Shown piece after piece: positions 25,248 through 34,648 of a stretch of DNA of 64,000 nucleotides. Each line of letters starts with the position of its first letter. Position 1 is the stretch's first letter. Source of the DNA: Phycisphaerales bacterium (GTDB lineage Bacteria > Planctomycetota > Phycisphaerae > Phycisphaerales > UBA1924). The position numbers and the translations under genes are program-made. The DNA is taken from assembly GCA_029260345.1 (NCBI GenBank), contig JAJDDK010000004.1, positions 372,001 through 436,000 on the forward strand, in the 5' to 3' direction. The notes below the pieces were generated by a model. That model made no database searches. It was not told the DNA's origin and saw only the letters and a list, made by a program, of their open reading frames with translations.

Positions 25248-27182
25248 ATGGGCAAGTACGACCTCGACGAACTGCTGTCTGAACTGGGCGTTTCTGAATC
25301 GACACCCGCGGCGCCGACGCCTGCGTCAACTCCGGAACCGGCGCCGGCGCCCATGCCGACGAGCGCCGAGTCAACTGAGGCGCAAGCGCCAGTCGCGGGC
25401 GCGCCAAAGCTCGGCGGTGAAGCGTTTCGATCAATCTACACGCCCGACGATGACGACACCGCCACGCGCGGTTCGACCGACATCGGCGAACTGCTGATCC
25501 AGCGCGGCGCCGTCACGGCGCAACAGCTCACGCTCGGTCAAACCGTGCTCAAGCAGTCGCCGGGGCATCGCCTCGTTGATGTGCTCCTGGATCAGGATGA
25601 CGTAAATCGCAACGCCGTGCAGACCATCGTCGCAGAGCACGCCGGACTGCCTTTTGAACGACTCAATCGTGACGACATCGACGCCGCAGTCGAAGGCAAG
25701 TTGCTTCAGCGGCTCACTATCCCGTTCGCCAAACAGCATGGCGTGCTTCCGCTGCGCATTGAAGGCGATCGTGTCGTGATCGGCGCCGTGCGCCCGGATG
25801 ACGTGTTCCTGCTGGATGACGTGCGCCGGCGCGTCGGCATGGCGGCGCTCACCGTGGTTGTGGTGTCGCCGGATGATGTCAACGCCGTGCTTGAACACTT
25901 CGGCGGCGGCGCCGTCGGCGATGACGTCGATATTGACGACATTCTTGGCGACATCGATGAAGACGACGTGCAGGTGCACGATCACTCCATCGATGAGGTC
26001 GATCTTGAGAAGCAGGCCGGTGAATCGCCGGTCATTCGCTATGTGAACTACATCCTTCAGACCGCCGCGAAGGAAGGCGCCAGCGATATCCACATTGAGC
26101 CGGGCGAGAAAAAGCTCAAAGTGCGCTTTCGTGTTGACGGCGTGATGTTTGAAGCCATGCAGCCGCCCAAGGCCATGGCCGCGGCCATCACGTCGCGTCT
26201 GAAGATCATGGGCAACCTGGATATTTCCGAGCGCCGCCTGCCGCAGGATGGCCGCATCCGCGCGACGATCCAGAGCCGGCGTCTCGACTTGCGACTCTCG
26301 ACCTTGCCGACGCCCAACGGCGAGAAGTGTGTGCTCCGTATCCTTGATACACGCAGCATTCACGTAGATCTTCAGGATCTGGGATTCGATGAGCGAACGC
26401 TGTCGATCTGGCAGCGTCAGATTGAAGAGCCGCACGGCATCATTCTGGTGACGGGTCCCACGGGTTCAGGTAAAACGACGACGCTGTACGCGTCGCTGCG
26501 CCAAATGGATAAGCAGCGGCTCAATATCTCCACGGTCGAAGACCCGATTGAATATCACCTTGATGGTGTGACACAAACGCAGATGCACGAAAAGATCGGG
26601 ATGACGTTTGCGCGTGCCCTCAAGGCGCTGCTGCGTCAGGATCCCGACGTCATCATGCTCGGCGAAATTCGTGACCACGAAACAGCGCACACGGCGGTGC
26701 AGGCGGCGCTGACGGGCCACTTGGTGCTATCGACGTTGCACACGAACGATGCGCCGTCGTCCATCACGCGACTGGTGAACATCGGGCTTGAGCCGTTCCT
26801 GGTTGGCGCCGCGGTGAATGCGGTGCTGGCGCAGCGACTGGTGCGGCGCATCTGCGAACACTGCAAAGAGCAGGACAAGCCGACGGAAGAGATGGCGGAG
26901 TTCCTGGAAATGAACGGCCTCGCCGCGGAATCCATGTTCAAGGGCACTGGCTGTGATCGGTGTCGCAACACCGGATACTCGGGCCGCGTCGGCATTTATG
27001 AAATGCTGGTGACGGACGATCAGTTGCGCGACGTGATTGCACGCAATCCAAACGTCTCCGAGTTTCGACGCATGTGCATCGAGCGCGGCATGACTTCACT
27101 GCGGCAGGATGGGCTTTCCAAGGCGGCGCAGGGACGCACGACCGTGCAGGAAGTGCTGCGCGTCACCGAATCCAACGCGTAA
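25248..27182 (+). CDS. pilB: PilB/GspE-family assembly ATPase
   Basis: 644 residues. The order is: short N-terminal motif (KYDLDELLSELG), Pro/Ala-rich linker, MshEN-like domain (about 80-225), a very acidic spacer (about 226-255), then the secretion ATPase core with Walker A TGPTGSGKTTT (about 403), Asp box, Walker B LRQDPDVIMLGEIRD, His box TGHLVLSTLHTND, and the zinc-binding CEHC ... CDRC pair. It powers pilin extraction and extension. It closes the pilM-pilB operon and converges on the gspC-like gene, whose stop is 2 bp away. A second, shorter GspE-type ATPase is encoded at 35863-37539. Confidence 0.92.
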   Translation: MGKYDLDELLSELGVSESTPAAPTPASTPEPAPAPMPTSAESTEAQAPVAGAPKLGGEAFRSIYTPDDDDTATRGSTDIGELLIQRGAVTAQQLTLGQTVLKQSPGHRLVDVLLDQDDVNRNAVQTIVAEHAGLPFERLNRDDIDAAVEGKLLQRLTIPFAKQHGVLPLRIEGDRVVIGAVRPDDVFLLDDVRRRVGMAALTVVVVSPDDVNAVLEHFGGGAVGDDVDIDDILGDIDEDDVQVHDHSIDEVDLEKQAGESPVIRYVNYILQTAAKEGASDIHIEPGEKKLKVRFRVDGVMFEAMQPPKAMAAAITSRLKIMGNLDISERRLPQDGRIRATIQSRRLDLRLSTLPTPNGEKCVLRILDTRSIHVDLQDLGFDERTLSIWQRQIEEPHGIILVTGPTGSGKTTTLYASLRQMDKQRLNISTVEDPIEYHLDGVTQTQMHEKIGMTFARALKALLRQDPDVIMLGEIRDHETAHTAVQAALTGHLVLSTLHTNDAPSSITRLVNIGLEPFLVGAAVNAVLAQRLVRRICEHCKEQDKPTEEMAEFLEMNGLAAESMFKGTGCDRCRNTGYSGRVGIYEMLVTDDQLRDVIARNPNVSEFRRMCIERGMTSLRQDGLSKAAQGRTTVQEVLRVTESNA

Positions 27183-27184
27183 CG

Positions 27185-28246
27185 TCAGGATGGCGGCTTT
27201 GAGCGATCGGGGCGGAATTGTTTCGCGCGCCCGCCGCCCCCGGTTTCGCCCGGTCCGCTGTTCGTTGACATCATCTTGAGAAGTTCCGCGAGGCCATCCG
27301 GCGCCGCGGGAATGGCTTCCGGCGCTGCGTCTTCAGTTGCGGCTGCAACGACAGGCGCGTCTTCTTGCGCCGCCAGCGCGAGCAGTTCTTCAATTTCAGC
27401 AGGACTGACCCCGGCTTCGGTCAGTTCGCGGCGCAACTGCTCAGGTGTCATTGACATGACGATGACGCTTGGTTTCAACACCGGAATGGCGGACCCATTG
27501 GCTTGCGTCGTGACTTGCGCAGCCTCTGCGGCGAGTGTGTACATCGCGAGTTGCACATTCAGGTCAGCACGCGAGAGGATCACGCGCTTGCCGATATCGT
27601 CGATCGCGAGAACGGCCCATTCTTCTTCGCCAAAGGTTTCGCCAACGCGCCGAGGCTTGGCGCCGTTCTTGTTTTGATCTTTCACATTGCCGATCAGCGC
27701 CACCGGGCCTGACTTTGTGCGGTACACGCCACGCAAGCGCAGGTCTTTGAGATCCTTCTGAATTGCGACGGGCGGTGATTCAGTGATCGGGATGGCGTCG
27801 AAGGGCGTCAACGAGGTTGCGGCGCCGGGCTTCGCATTCGCGGCGGCCAGATTTGCTGCGACAGTCGCGGGATCGTCTTCTGAGCTTGCTGTGTCCTCGG
27901 GATCGGTTTCCGAACTCGTGCCCGGTCGCTGCGCCACCGCCTGGCGCCACGGTTCACGATCCGGGGCGAAAATGTTGCCGGCGCCAGCGACATCCGCGAG
28001 TAATGACTCACGATCGGCGAGCGACACCAGCGGCGCCGCATTCCGCGGAATGCGCGTCACGGCCGTGGATTCGTCGAGCTTTGGTGACGGGAGCGGTCGC
28101 AGCATGGCCCATGAGGCGACGGCGACGCCGAACAGCAGCGCTGCGGCGCCAGCGCGCATGGCCCATGTGGATGCATCGGCGCCGGTCACGCCGGCGCGCC
28201 GCAACCGGGCGGCGGGCAAAGTGGAATTGATTGATTCACGTTGCAC
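27185..28246 (-). CDS. gspC: GspC-like T2SS linker protein
   Basis: 353 residues from a GTG start at 28246, which has AGGGGG about 9 nt upstream; an ATG at 28300 lies deeper in the preceding gene and lacks such a site. A single membrane helix (30-48) is followed by an acidic, low-complexity periplasmic linker and a small beta domain (LKDLRLRGVYRTKSGPVALIGN ... VILSRADL) resembling the GspC homology region that binds GspD. The C-terminal part has MTPEQLRRELTEAGVSPAEIEELL, a helical hairpin, then disorder. Last gene of the T2SS operon; GspC usually comes first. The call rests on topology, context and the HR-like domain. Confidence 0.6.
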   Translation of the reverse strand: MQRESINSTLPAARLRRAGVTGADASTWAMRAGAAALLFGVAVASWAMLRPLPSPKLDESTAVTRIPRNAAPLVSLADRESLLADVAGAGNIFAPDREPWRQAVAQRPGTSSETDPEDTASSEDDPATVAANLAAANAKPGAATSLTPFDAIPITESPPVAIQKDLKDLRLRGVYRTKSGPVALIGNVKDQNKNGAKPRRVGETFGEEEWAVLAIDDIGKRVILSRADLNVQLAMYTLAAEAAQVTTQANGSAIPVLKPSVIVMSMTPEQLRRELTEAGVSPAEIEELLALAAQEDAPVVAAATEDAAPEAIPAAPDGLAELLKMMSTNSGPGETGGGGRAKQFRPDRSKPPS

Positions 28247-28835
28247 TTTCGGCGCCCCCTGTGGTGATGAGCGCGAGCGCTTCGAGGTCGATATCCACAT
28301 CGAGTTTCGTCACGGGTGTGCGCCTCGGGCCGATCACTTGCACGCGCGACACATGGCACCACGCATCGGGCATGTTCTCAAGTCGATCCACCATGGCGAA
28401 CAGCTCTTCGGTGGATTCCACCGCGATTGTGATTTGAAGGCCGATCACACGCACCGGTTGGTTTTCGACGGGTGTACGCACACTCGGCGCACTCGTGGCG
28501 ACCAGTGTGACGCCAAGATCATCGACAATAGAGTTGATCCGGCGCGTGAGCTGCGCGTTGGCGAGCTCCGCCGTCGGCGCCGCGATGAGGCGCGATCGCG
28601 CGGTTTGCCACGCTTCGATCGCATCCTGCTGGGCGCGCTCCCAGTCGTCGGCGGCGTTGATGAACTGCCGCATTTCCGCAACGAGCGTTGCCTGCTGTGC
28701 ATACTGAACACGGGTGGACGTTGTCGCGCTGTCGATGGCCGTGTCGTCCGCGCTTAAGCGATCGAGCACAACCAGCCCGCCGACGATGGCGACGAGCGCG
28801 ACGAGGATAGTGGTTCGTTTGCGTTCGGCGGTCAT
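28236..28835 (-). CDS. gspM: GspM/PilO-like T2SS inner-membrane protein
   Basis: 199 residues: one N-terminal membrane helix (8-25), a helical segment with coiled-coil features (about 45-90), and a ferredoxin-like C-terminal domain (RVIGLQITIAVESTEELFAMVDRLENM). The topology is that of GspM/PilO. Its start overlaps gspL by 4 bp and its end overlaps the gspC-like gene by 11 bp. In T2SS, GspM stabilises GspL in the inner-membrane platform. Confidence 0.75.
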   Translation of the reverse strand: MTAERKRTTILVALVAIVGGLVVLDRLSADDTAIDSATTSTRVQYAQQATLVAEMRQFINAADDWERAQQDAIEAWQTARSRLIAAPTAELANAQLTRRINSIVDDLGVTLVATSAPSVRTPVENQPVRVIGLQITIAVESTEELFAMVDRLENMPDAWCHVSRVQVIGPRRTPVTKLDVDIDLEALALITTGGAESAT

Positions 28836-30067
28836 TGTGTCCCTCCCGCCGCGGTGCGCTCGGCGCGCATTTCGAAGATGGACCAGCCCGCTTCGGGGCT
28901 TGGCATGAGCGGACCGGTGCGCCGTGCGGATGACAGAATCGGGCTGTCTTCGAGTCGTTGCAGCACCGCGCCGGCGTCGTCCGCTTCGCCGCTGATGGTC
29001 ACGCCGCGCGCGTCAACGAGCATGCGATACAGGAACCCTTCGCTGGAAAGGGCGGCTTGCGCTTCGGCCATCACCGGCATGGCGGGTCGCCAGCGGGAGA
29101 TTGGTTCACGCACACCTTCGTTCAACAAGGAGGCAAGGCGTTCCGTGTTGTTGCGCACGGAGCGTACGCGCTGGTACTCATCGGTGAGTGCCATTTGCTC
29201 GGCGCGAAGATTCGCAAGGCCGGTTTTGAGCCTCGCATCGAAAATCATGGGGGCGCCGATCAGTAATCCGGCGGCAAGCAGCGCGGCGGCGGCCGGCGCC
29301 AGCCATTCGGCGCGGCGGGTTGCGACAGCGCCGCTCATCGGCGCAAAGGCATGCGGCGCAACCAGTGGCGCCACGCCGCCCGCGACGGCGACGTCAACAC
29401 CGGAAACTGTGTTTGCAGTTCGCGCACTGGATTGCTTCGGCAGCGTCACGGTGATGGCGTCATTCACTGAAGAATCAACAGCGTCGCCAATCGAAACCGG
29501 CAGGCCGTAACGCAATGAATGGCGCACCGACTCAACCTCATCAATCGGCTCAATGACGGTCGCATGCACATGCTCTTGGAGTCCAAGCCCAAGCATCGCC
29601 ATGTGCGGGGAAAGCACCGCGCCCGCGTCGATCCCCGTCGCATCCTCAATCGCATGCAGCCACGGTTCAGCGACCTTTCGACGAATGGCAACAAGCCGGC
29701 CTGCGGCTGCTTGCTGTTCATCGTCGTAGATATTGAGCAGGCCGACCATGGCGTCGTCGCTGGTCATCGGGAGCAGGCGATCGATGGATTGCACCAATTC
29801 GTCGCGCGCACTCGCCCATTGTTTCGTCGTGAGAGCGATCGGGCGCACGGCGCACCAGGCGCTGGGCACGGTGAGCGTGAGACGTTTCACGCCGCTCGCC
29901 AGTGGCCGCAACGCGCTGCGCCGTTTGTCTGGCGTAAGCGACAGAAATCGTTCGATTGATGTGGAATCCAGCACACGGGCGCCGACGGGTCCGAGGCGCA
30001 GGCGGGCGGCATGCAGGTCGTCACCGACGATGCAGCAGGACAGGATGGTGCGGGGCGGAATCAACAT
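28832..30067 (-). CDS. gspL: GspL-like T2SS protein (actin-like plus PilN-like domains)
   Basis: 411 residues. A degenerate actin-like cytoplasmic domain (about 1-245) precedes one membrane helix (255-275) and a coiled coil plus ferredoxin-like periplasmic domain (GFLYRMLVDARGVTISGEADDAGAV). This is the PilM+PilN fusion layout that defines GspL, which ties the GspE ATPase to the membrane platform. The phosphate motifs of a true actin ATPase are weak (SCCIVGDDLHAARLRL), as in GspL. It lies between gspK and gspM, where the family is normally found. Confidence 0.82.
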   Translation of the reverse strand: MLIPPRTILSCCIVGDDLHAARLRLGPVGARVLDSTSIERFLSLTPDKRRSALRPLASGVKRLTLTVPSAWCAVRPIALTTKQWASARDELVQSIDRLLPMTSDDAMVGLLNIYDDEQQAAAGRLVAIRRKVAEPWLHAIEDATGIDAGAVLSPHMAMLGLGLQEHVHATVIEPIDEVESVRHSLRYGLPVSIGDAVDSSVNDAITVTLPKQSSARTANTVSGVDVAVAGGVAPLVAPHAFAPMSGAVATRRAEWLAPAAAALLAAGLLIGAPMIFDARLKTGLANLRAEQMALTDEYQRVRSVRNNTERLASLLNEGVREPISRWRPAMPVMAEAQAALSSEGFLYRMLVDARGVTISGEADDAGAVLQRLEDSPILSSARRTGPLMPSPEAGWSIFEMRAERTAAGGTQ

Positions 30068-30092
30068 GAATTCGTACTCAAGCGTAGCCTCG

Positions 30093-31172
30093 TCAGTTTC
30101 GCGGAATCATGCGAATTCCCAGGATCTGCACGCCGTGATTGTCGTCGATGGAGGCGTCCACACGGTACGCGGGGCCTTCGCCGACGGGCTCAAGCCGCAG
30201 CATGATGAGGGAGCCGGGTTTGAATCGGAGGACTTCCTCTGCGTCGCTCGCCAAAGCGCCCAGCGCTTCATCGAGCGTTTCCTCCGTCAGCCCCCCACTG
30301 TCGCGCAGCGCGAGGATGCGCTGGGCGGCTTGCTCGCTCATGTCAGGGGCGCTGAGCAGCACTGCTCGCGATGCGGTGTGCACGTGAATCTTGCCATCAC
30401 CGACCAGCGTGAGATCGGATTGAATCTCATCGAGCACATCGCGTGACATGGAAGGCAGGAACAGCAGTTCTTCGATGGTTTGCAGTTGACCGTTGCGCGG
30501 CGTGATGTTGTGGCGCACGTACGTTTCGCGCTCGGCGCCGCGCGTGCGCGGGAGGTTGTCTTCGTCGCGCCAGTCGAGCAGTTCATGTGCGATGGACGAC
30601 GCCCGGAGCGTATCGAGGCCAACCGCGCGGAAATACCGCACCAGCTGATCCTCTTCCGCAGTGTTCAGATTGATGCCGCCGGTCGAATCAGACAACGTCA
30701 CGAGGAACTCGCGGTTATTCAGTCGGATGCGCATCACATTGCGCGGCAAGCCACGATCACGCAGGGCCGTCAATGGGCCGCCCCGTTTGATGATGGTTGA
30801 GCCGCGCTGCGAGACGCTTCCTGAACCGTCCTCGTCTTGGGGTTGATTGCGCAGCAAGCCGCGAACGAGTTCGCGCATCTCTGGCGGCATTTCGGGGAGT
30901 TCTGATTCATCGAGATCCGCTGCGGCGCCGCTGGAGGACGAACTGCCGCCACCGATGACGTCCGTCTCCTGTTTGGCGTCGGCCGTGAGGCTGGCGAGCA
31001 CGATGGTGGCGGCGCTCAAGGCGTCACGCTCGGCCGAGGCGTGCGCGCGCATGGTGGACGCTTCCACCGTGGCTGAGCGCACGGCGACCGCGCCCTGTAT
31101 TGCGAGGGCGAAGGTGGCGCTGGCGACCACGAGCACAATCAGGAGCGCGAAGGCGCGGCGACGAACAGCCAT
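30093..31172 (-). CDS. gspK: GspK minor pseudopilin
   Basis: 359 residues. A type III leader MAVRRRA and hydrophobic helix FALLIVLVVASATFALAIQ open the protein. The body has LSDSTGGINLNTAEEDQLVRYF, LLDWRDEDNLPRTRGAER and a second helix-hairpin-helix region (ASRAVLLSAPDMSEQAAQRILALRD), all typical of GspK. As in the family, there is no Glu at position +5. The residue before the predicted cleavage site is Ala rather than Gly. It caps the pseudopilus tip with GspI and GspJ. The start overlaps the end of gspJ by 34 bp. Confidence 0.9.
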   Translation of the reverse strand: MAVRRRAFALLIVLVVASATFALAIQGAVAVRSATVEASTMRAHASAERDALSAATIVLASLTADAKQETDVIGGGSSSSSGAAADLDESELPEMPPEMRELVRGLLRNQPQDEDGSGSVSQRGSTIIKRGGPLTALRDRGLPRNVMRIRLNNREFLVTLSDSTGGINLNTAEEDQLVRYFRAVGLDTLRASSIAHELLDWRDEDNLPRTRGAERETYVRHNITPRNGQLQTIEELLFLPSMSRDVLDEIQSDLTLVGDGKIHVHTASRAVLLSAPDMSEQAAQRILALRDSGGLTEETLDEALGALASDAEEVLRFKPGSLIMLRLEPVGEGPAYRVDASIDDNHGVQILGIRMIPRN

Positions 31173-31903
31173 GCGATCTCATCTCCTTCAATGGTTCCAG
31201 TGAGTCGCCCGGCGCGCAAGGGATTTTCGTTCTCGTCTTGCGCACGCGCTCGCTCGGCGGCGGCGTTCAAGTCATCAAGGCCCTGGCTTGAAACCGTGAC
31301 GGCGGCGCCGACGCCAACTTCCTCACCTCGTTCAAGCGGAACCCACCGCGCCGGTTCATCGCTTGACGACGTCGCGGACGGGTCGTCCCATCGTTCCCAG
31401 CGCAGCGCGGACGCGTCTTTAAGCAGCGTGAGCGATTTTGATTGACCACCGCCTGAGGCGCCGCTCGTGCTGACGGCGACGCGCGGATCGGTGACAGGTG
31501 ATTCTTCGTATTCGAGTGAAAAGGTGGCGTCTTCGCCGGCGAGGTATCCGCCGCGGCGCTCAATGCGGTACACGACACGCACCATCGGCGCTTCATGGAA
31601 GAAGATCGGCGTGGTGGTGATGAACGACAGCCGTTCATCCGTAAGTGCGATCGCCGGGGCGTCGTCCTCGCCGAGCGCGATGCTCAGGACGCGCGATTTC
31701 CATTGCTGGTCGATCAGTCCGACGGCGCGCTCCACGCGCAGTCCGCTTTGGTGCGAGGCGTTCTCGATCGCCCAACTGCGCGTTTGCGACCACAGCGCCG
31801 CAACAAGGGTTGAGATCGACGCCATCACGGTCATGGCCAAGATGACTTCCAGCAGCGTCATGGCGCGACGACACTTCGTCGAATTGGTGCGAAGCAATGT
31901 CAT
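31139..31903 (-). CDS. gspJ: GspJ minor pseudopilin
   Basis: 254 residues from the ATG at 31903, which overlaps gspI by 4 bp. The prepilin motif is RRA-MTLLEVILAM followed by a hydrophobic helix; Glu at +5 is present but the residue at -1 is Ala. The rest is a beta-rich domain with an acidic tail, as in GspJ, and the gene stands between gspI and gspK. It overlaps gspK by 34 bp in a different frame. An upstream extension of the frame to 32041 is antisense-like and unsupported. Confidence 0.85.
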   Translation of the reverse strand: MTLLRTNSTKCRRAMTLLEVILAMTVMASISTLVAALWSQTRSWAIENASHQSGLRVERAVGLIDQQWKSRVLSIALGEDDAPAIALTDERLSFITTTPIFFHEAPMVRVVYRIERRGGYLAGEDATFSLEYEESPVTDPRVAVSTSGASGGGQSKSLTLLKDASALRWERWDDPSATSSSDEPARWVPLERGEEVGVGAAVTVSSQGLDDLNAAAERARAQDENENPLRAGRLTGTIEGDEIAWLFVAAPSRS

Positions 31904-32307
31904 GACGTGCGGCTCGGCGGCAGCGGACGGAACACGACCACGGTGCGATCTTCGATGGTCACGGTGTATTGCTGCACGGGAATGGATGCGGCATTGACGT
32001 TGTCGCCAACGGCCGGCGCCACTCCACGCTGAGAAATGCATTCGAACGGCATGCCGGCATGCTCGCCGCGCCAGATGATGCGGGCGACGTCGCCCTCGGC
32101 GTCGCGTTCGACAATGGGCTCCGGTAGCAAACGGCTCGTGGCGAGCGTGAGGACATCATCGATGGCGCGTTCAACGCGCTGCGCTTCGGCGACGGCGCGG
32201 CCGGCGCGCAGGCCATTGAGCCGCAGTTGCAGGCAGGCAACCACAAACGAGGAAAGGATGATCAGAGCGATCACCGCTTCGAGCAAGGTAAAGCCGCGGG
32301 TGCGCAC
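31900..32307 (-). CDS. gspI: GspI minor pseudopilin
   Basis: 135 residues from a GTG at 32307. GAAGG lies 8 nt upstream of that GTG, the start falls 4 nt after the gspD stop, and the leader then reads MRTRG before FTLLEAVIALIILSSF, the classic prepilin-peptidase site with Gly at -1 and Glu at +5. An in-frame ATG at 32385 would add 26 residues inside gspD and is less likely. GspI starts assembly of the pseudopilus tip complex with GspJ and GspK. Confidence 0.85.
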   Translation of the reverse strand: MRTRGFTLLEAVIALIILSSFVVACLQLRLNGLRAGRAVAEAQRVERAIDDVLTLATSRLLPEPIVERDAEGDVARIIWRGEHAGMPFECISQRGVAPAVGDNVNAASIPVQQYTVTIEDRTVVVFRPLPPSRTS

Positions 32308-32311
32308 GGGA

Positions 32312-34588
32312 TCAACCTTCGCCCTCACCGGGCGTCCAGGCGGCGAGGCCGCTGAGGAAATGCGCCACGGCTTCCGATTCCGCATCCTTGGAAGGAATCG
32401 CCGAGGCGAGGCGATTCAGTTCGCCGCGGCGTGTGGGCGTCAGCGGTGCACCCTCTGGCTCTTCAATTGGGGTTCGTGTGGTGCGATCCTGCGGCGCGAC
32501 GTGCGCGAACGCGTTCTCAAATTCCTCGAGCGCGCTTGACGCATCCGCCGTGCGCAACACGTCGGGGATTGGCGCCACGAAGCGTCGGAGCGCATCGCGC
32601 AGGCCGTAGGAGCTTTGCAGGAAATCGCCGACCACGAGGTTGGTCTCACGCGGGTCATTGACGATGTTCGGTGTGATGGCCAGCAACAATTCGGTGCGCT
32701 GGTTTTCGATGCGTTGACTCTGGAACGCCAGGCCAATGCCGGGAATGTCGCCGAGAATGGGAATGCGACTGTTTCGATCCGTGGCGCGTGTTTCGATGGC
32801 GCCGCCGATGAGGACGGTCATGCCGTGCGGCACGGTGACGACGGTCTCCGCAATGCGCGTGGTAAATGTTGGTGAGTCGATGCCGCTCGAGGTCGTGGGC
32901 ACGGCGTCCGTGACTTCAAGTTTGATCGTCATCGTCACTTCGCCGGATTCGTTGATCTTCGGCGTGACGCCCAGGATGATGCCGGTGTCGCGATATTCAA
33001 CTTCGTTGCGCACGCCGGACGACCCGTCGATCTGTGTCGTTGAGTCCACCTGCGAACTGATGATTGGCACTTCCTGACCAACTTTAAGTGACGCTTCGGA
33101 GTTGTCGCGCACGAATGTGCTCGGGGCTGACAGCAGCGAGACATTGCTCTTGGTCTTGAGCGCTTCCAGGACGGCGAAGCCGCTGGTGCCGAGGAAGACG
33201 GCGGTTCCCGCCGGGTTTGCCGGGGCAAACTGCGAGAGCGTTCCGGCGAGATCGAGAAGGCCGCCGCCGACTTCGGTGCTGAGGAAGTACTCAACGCCGT
33301 ATTCAAGGCTGTCGGATAGATTCACTTCCGCGATCACAGCCTGCAACTGCACCTGCTGACGCGGGCGATCGATGCGCTCGATCATGCCCATGATGTCGGC
33401 GTAGTCCGCCGGCGTGGCGAGCATGAGCAAGAGTTCCTCTTCGACGGAGACGACGAGGCGCATGCGGTTGTCAGTTGGATCCGCCGGATTCTGCTCAATG
33501 CGACCGGTGTAGTACGCCTCCAAGAGGTTCTTCAACTCCGTCGGATTCATGTGCTGGATGTGATAAAGGTACTGGTGGCGCTGCGGCATCTCAGGCGACT
33601 GATCCACCATGCGCACCCATTCTTCGAGCATGGGCTGCAACGTCGCATCGCGACTGATGACCATCAATCGACGCGTGCGCGGCACCGGCACGAAGGATGC
33701 CAGCGCATCACCGCCGCTGGAGAGATTCGTCTGTTGCACCATCGCATCCAGCGCGCGAACGGCGTCAAGCGGCGTTTGATGCGCGAGCTCAAAGGTCCAG
33801 ATTTCCACACCGTCGAAGGCGGGCTTGTCGAGCGCGCGAATGAGTTCGCCGAGCCGGTTGAGTTGCGCGATCGAATCAGCGACGAGCAACATGCGCCCGG
33901 CGACCATTGACACGCCGCCGGGGGAAAGCAGCAGCTTCACGGCTTCGCCCGCCTGCTGCGGAGCGACGTATTGGAGTGGGAACACGCGCACGCCGGGGCG
34001 CTCAGACGGGTTGGCTGATCGGGCGGTGAGGATCGGCGCCGCGGTGGAGCCGGCGCGGTTCTTCAGAGATCGAACCACGAGCGTGTCGCCGCGATTCTCG
34101 ATGGACCACCCGTGCACGATGGCGAGCGCATCGAGCAAGTCGAAGAGATCCTGCGTCGACAGATCATCTTCCACTTCGAGCGTGATCTGTCCGTTGACTT
34201 CCGGGTCGATGATGAAATTACGGCCAAGCAGTTCACCGATGACGACGCGCAGCGCGTCCTTGGCGTCGAGCTGATTGAACGCGACGCTGATGGGGCGTGC
34301 GTCGTTCGGACCGTCGCCGATGATTTGCGGGCCGACGCGTTCGACGCCCTGAGCGCGAGCGGCGACGCGCTGTTTCGCAAGCAGCGCTGTTTGGGCGTAG
34401 CCGTCGGCGGGGCCGCCCATCGCGGAGACCATTTCAACGCGCGGCCGTTGGCTGGGCGGCGTGTTGCGGCCGATGGGCGCCGGCATCGACGCAGAATTAT
34501 GCTTCGGTTGTTTGGGCTGCGAGGAGCACGCGACCAGTGCCAGGCCGGCGGCCAGTGTCAGTCCGATGATGGTGACGTTTCGGTTCAT
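32312..34588 (-). CDS. gspD: T2SS outer-membrane secretin GspD
   Basis: 758 residues. A lipoprotein signal (LTLAAGLALVAC, Cys21) targets it to the outer membrane. N-domains follow: ISVAFNQLDAKDALRVVIGELLGRNFIIDP (N0/N1-like), two more KH-like N modules (VRVFPLQYVAPQQAGEAVKLL; HQTPLDAVRALDAMV; YLYHIQHMNPTELKNLL), then the secretin domain with QVQLQAVIAEVNL, VGQEVPIISSQ, TVPHGMTVLIGGAI and RIPILGDIPGIG. CGAGGAG lies 6 nt before the ATG. A serine/proline-rich tail extends beyond the secretin domain. It forms the exit channel for folded proteins and might also serve the neighbouring pilus genes. Confidence 0.94.
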   Translation of the reverse strand: MNRNVTIIGLTLAAGLALVACSSQPKQPKHNSASMPAPIGRNTPPSQRPRVEMVSAMGGPADGYAQTALLAKQRVAARAQGVERVGPQIIGDGPNDARPISVAFNQLDAKDALRVVIGELLGRNFIIDPEVNGQITLEVEDDLSTQDLFDLLDALAIVHGWSIENRGDTLVVRSLKNRAGSTAAPILTARSANPSERPGVRVFPLQYVAPQQAGEAVKLLLSPGGVSMVAGRMLLVADSIAQLNRLGELIRALDKPAFDGVEIWTFELAHQTPLDAVRALDAMVQQTNLSSGGDALASFVPVPRTRRLMVISRDATLQPMLEEWVRMVDQSPEMPQRHQYLYHIQHMNPTELKNLLEAYYTGRIEQNPADPTDNRMRLVVSVEEELLLMLATPADYADIMGMIERIDRPRQQVQLQAVIAEVNLSDSLEYGVEYFLSTEVGGGLLDLAGTLSQFAPANPAGTAVFLGTSGFAVLEALKTKSNVSLLSAPSTFVRDNSEASLKVGQEVPIISSQVDSTTQIDGSSGVRNEVEYRDTGIILGVTPKINESGEVTMTIKLEVTDAVPTTSSGIDSPTFTTRIAETVVTVPHGMTVLIGGAIETRATDRNSRIPILGDIPGIGLAFQSQRIENQRTELLLAITPNIVNDPRETNLVVGDFLQSSYGLRDALRRFVAPIPDVLRTADASSALEEFENAFAHVAPQDRTTRTPIEEPEGAPLTPTRRGELNRLASAIPSKDAESEAVAHFLSGLAAWTPGEGEG

Positions 34589-34648
34589 AGCGGTCTCCTC
34601 GATTCCACCGAGTTCACGGGCGAAGCGCCCGCCGCACGAGGCGATTTC

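Noticed and set aside
25431-26435. 334-codon ORF antisense to pilB (-)
   Set aside because: Covers the conserved ATPase motifs on the other strand; composition (His/Arg/Val) is typical of an antisense reading.
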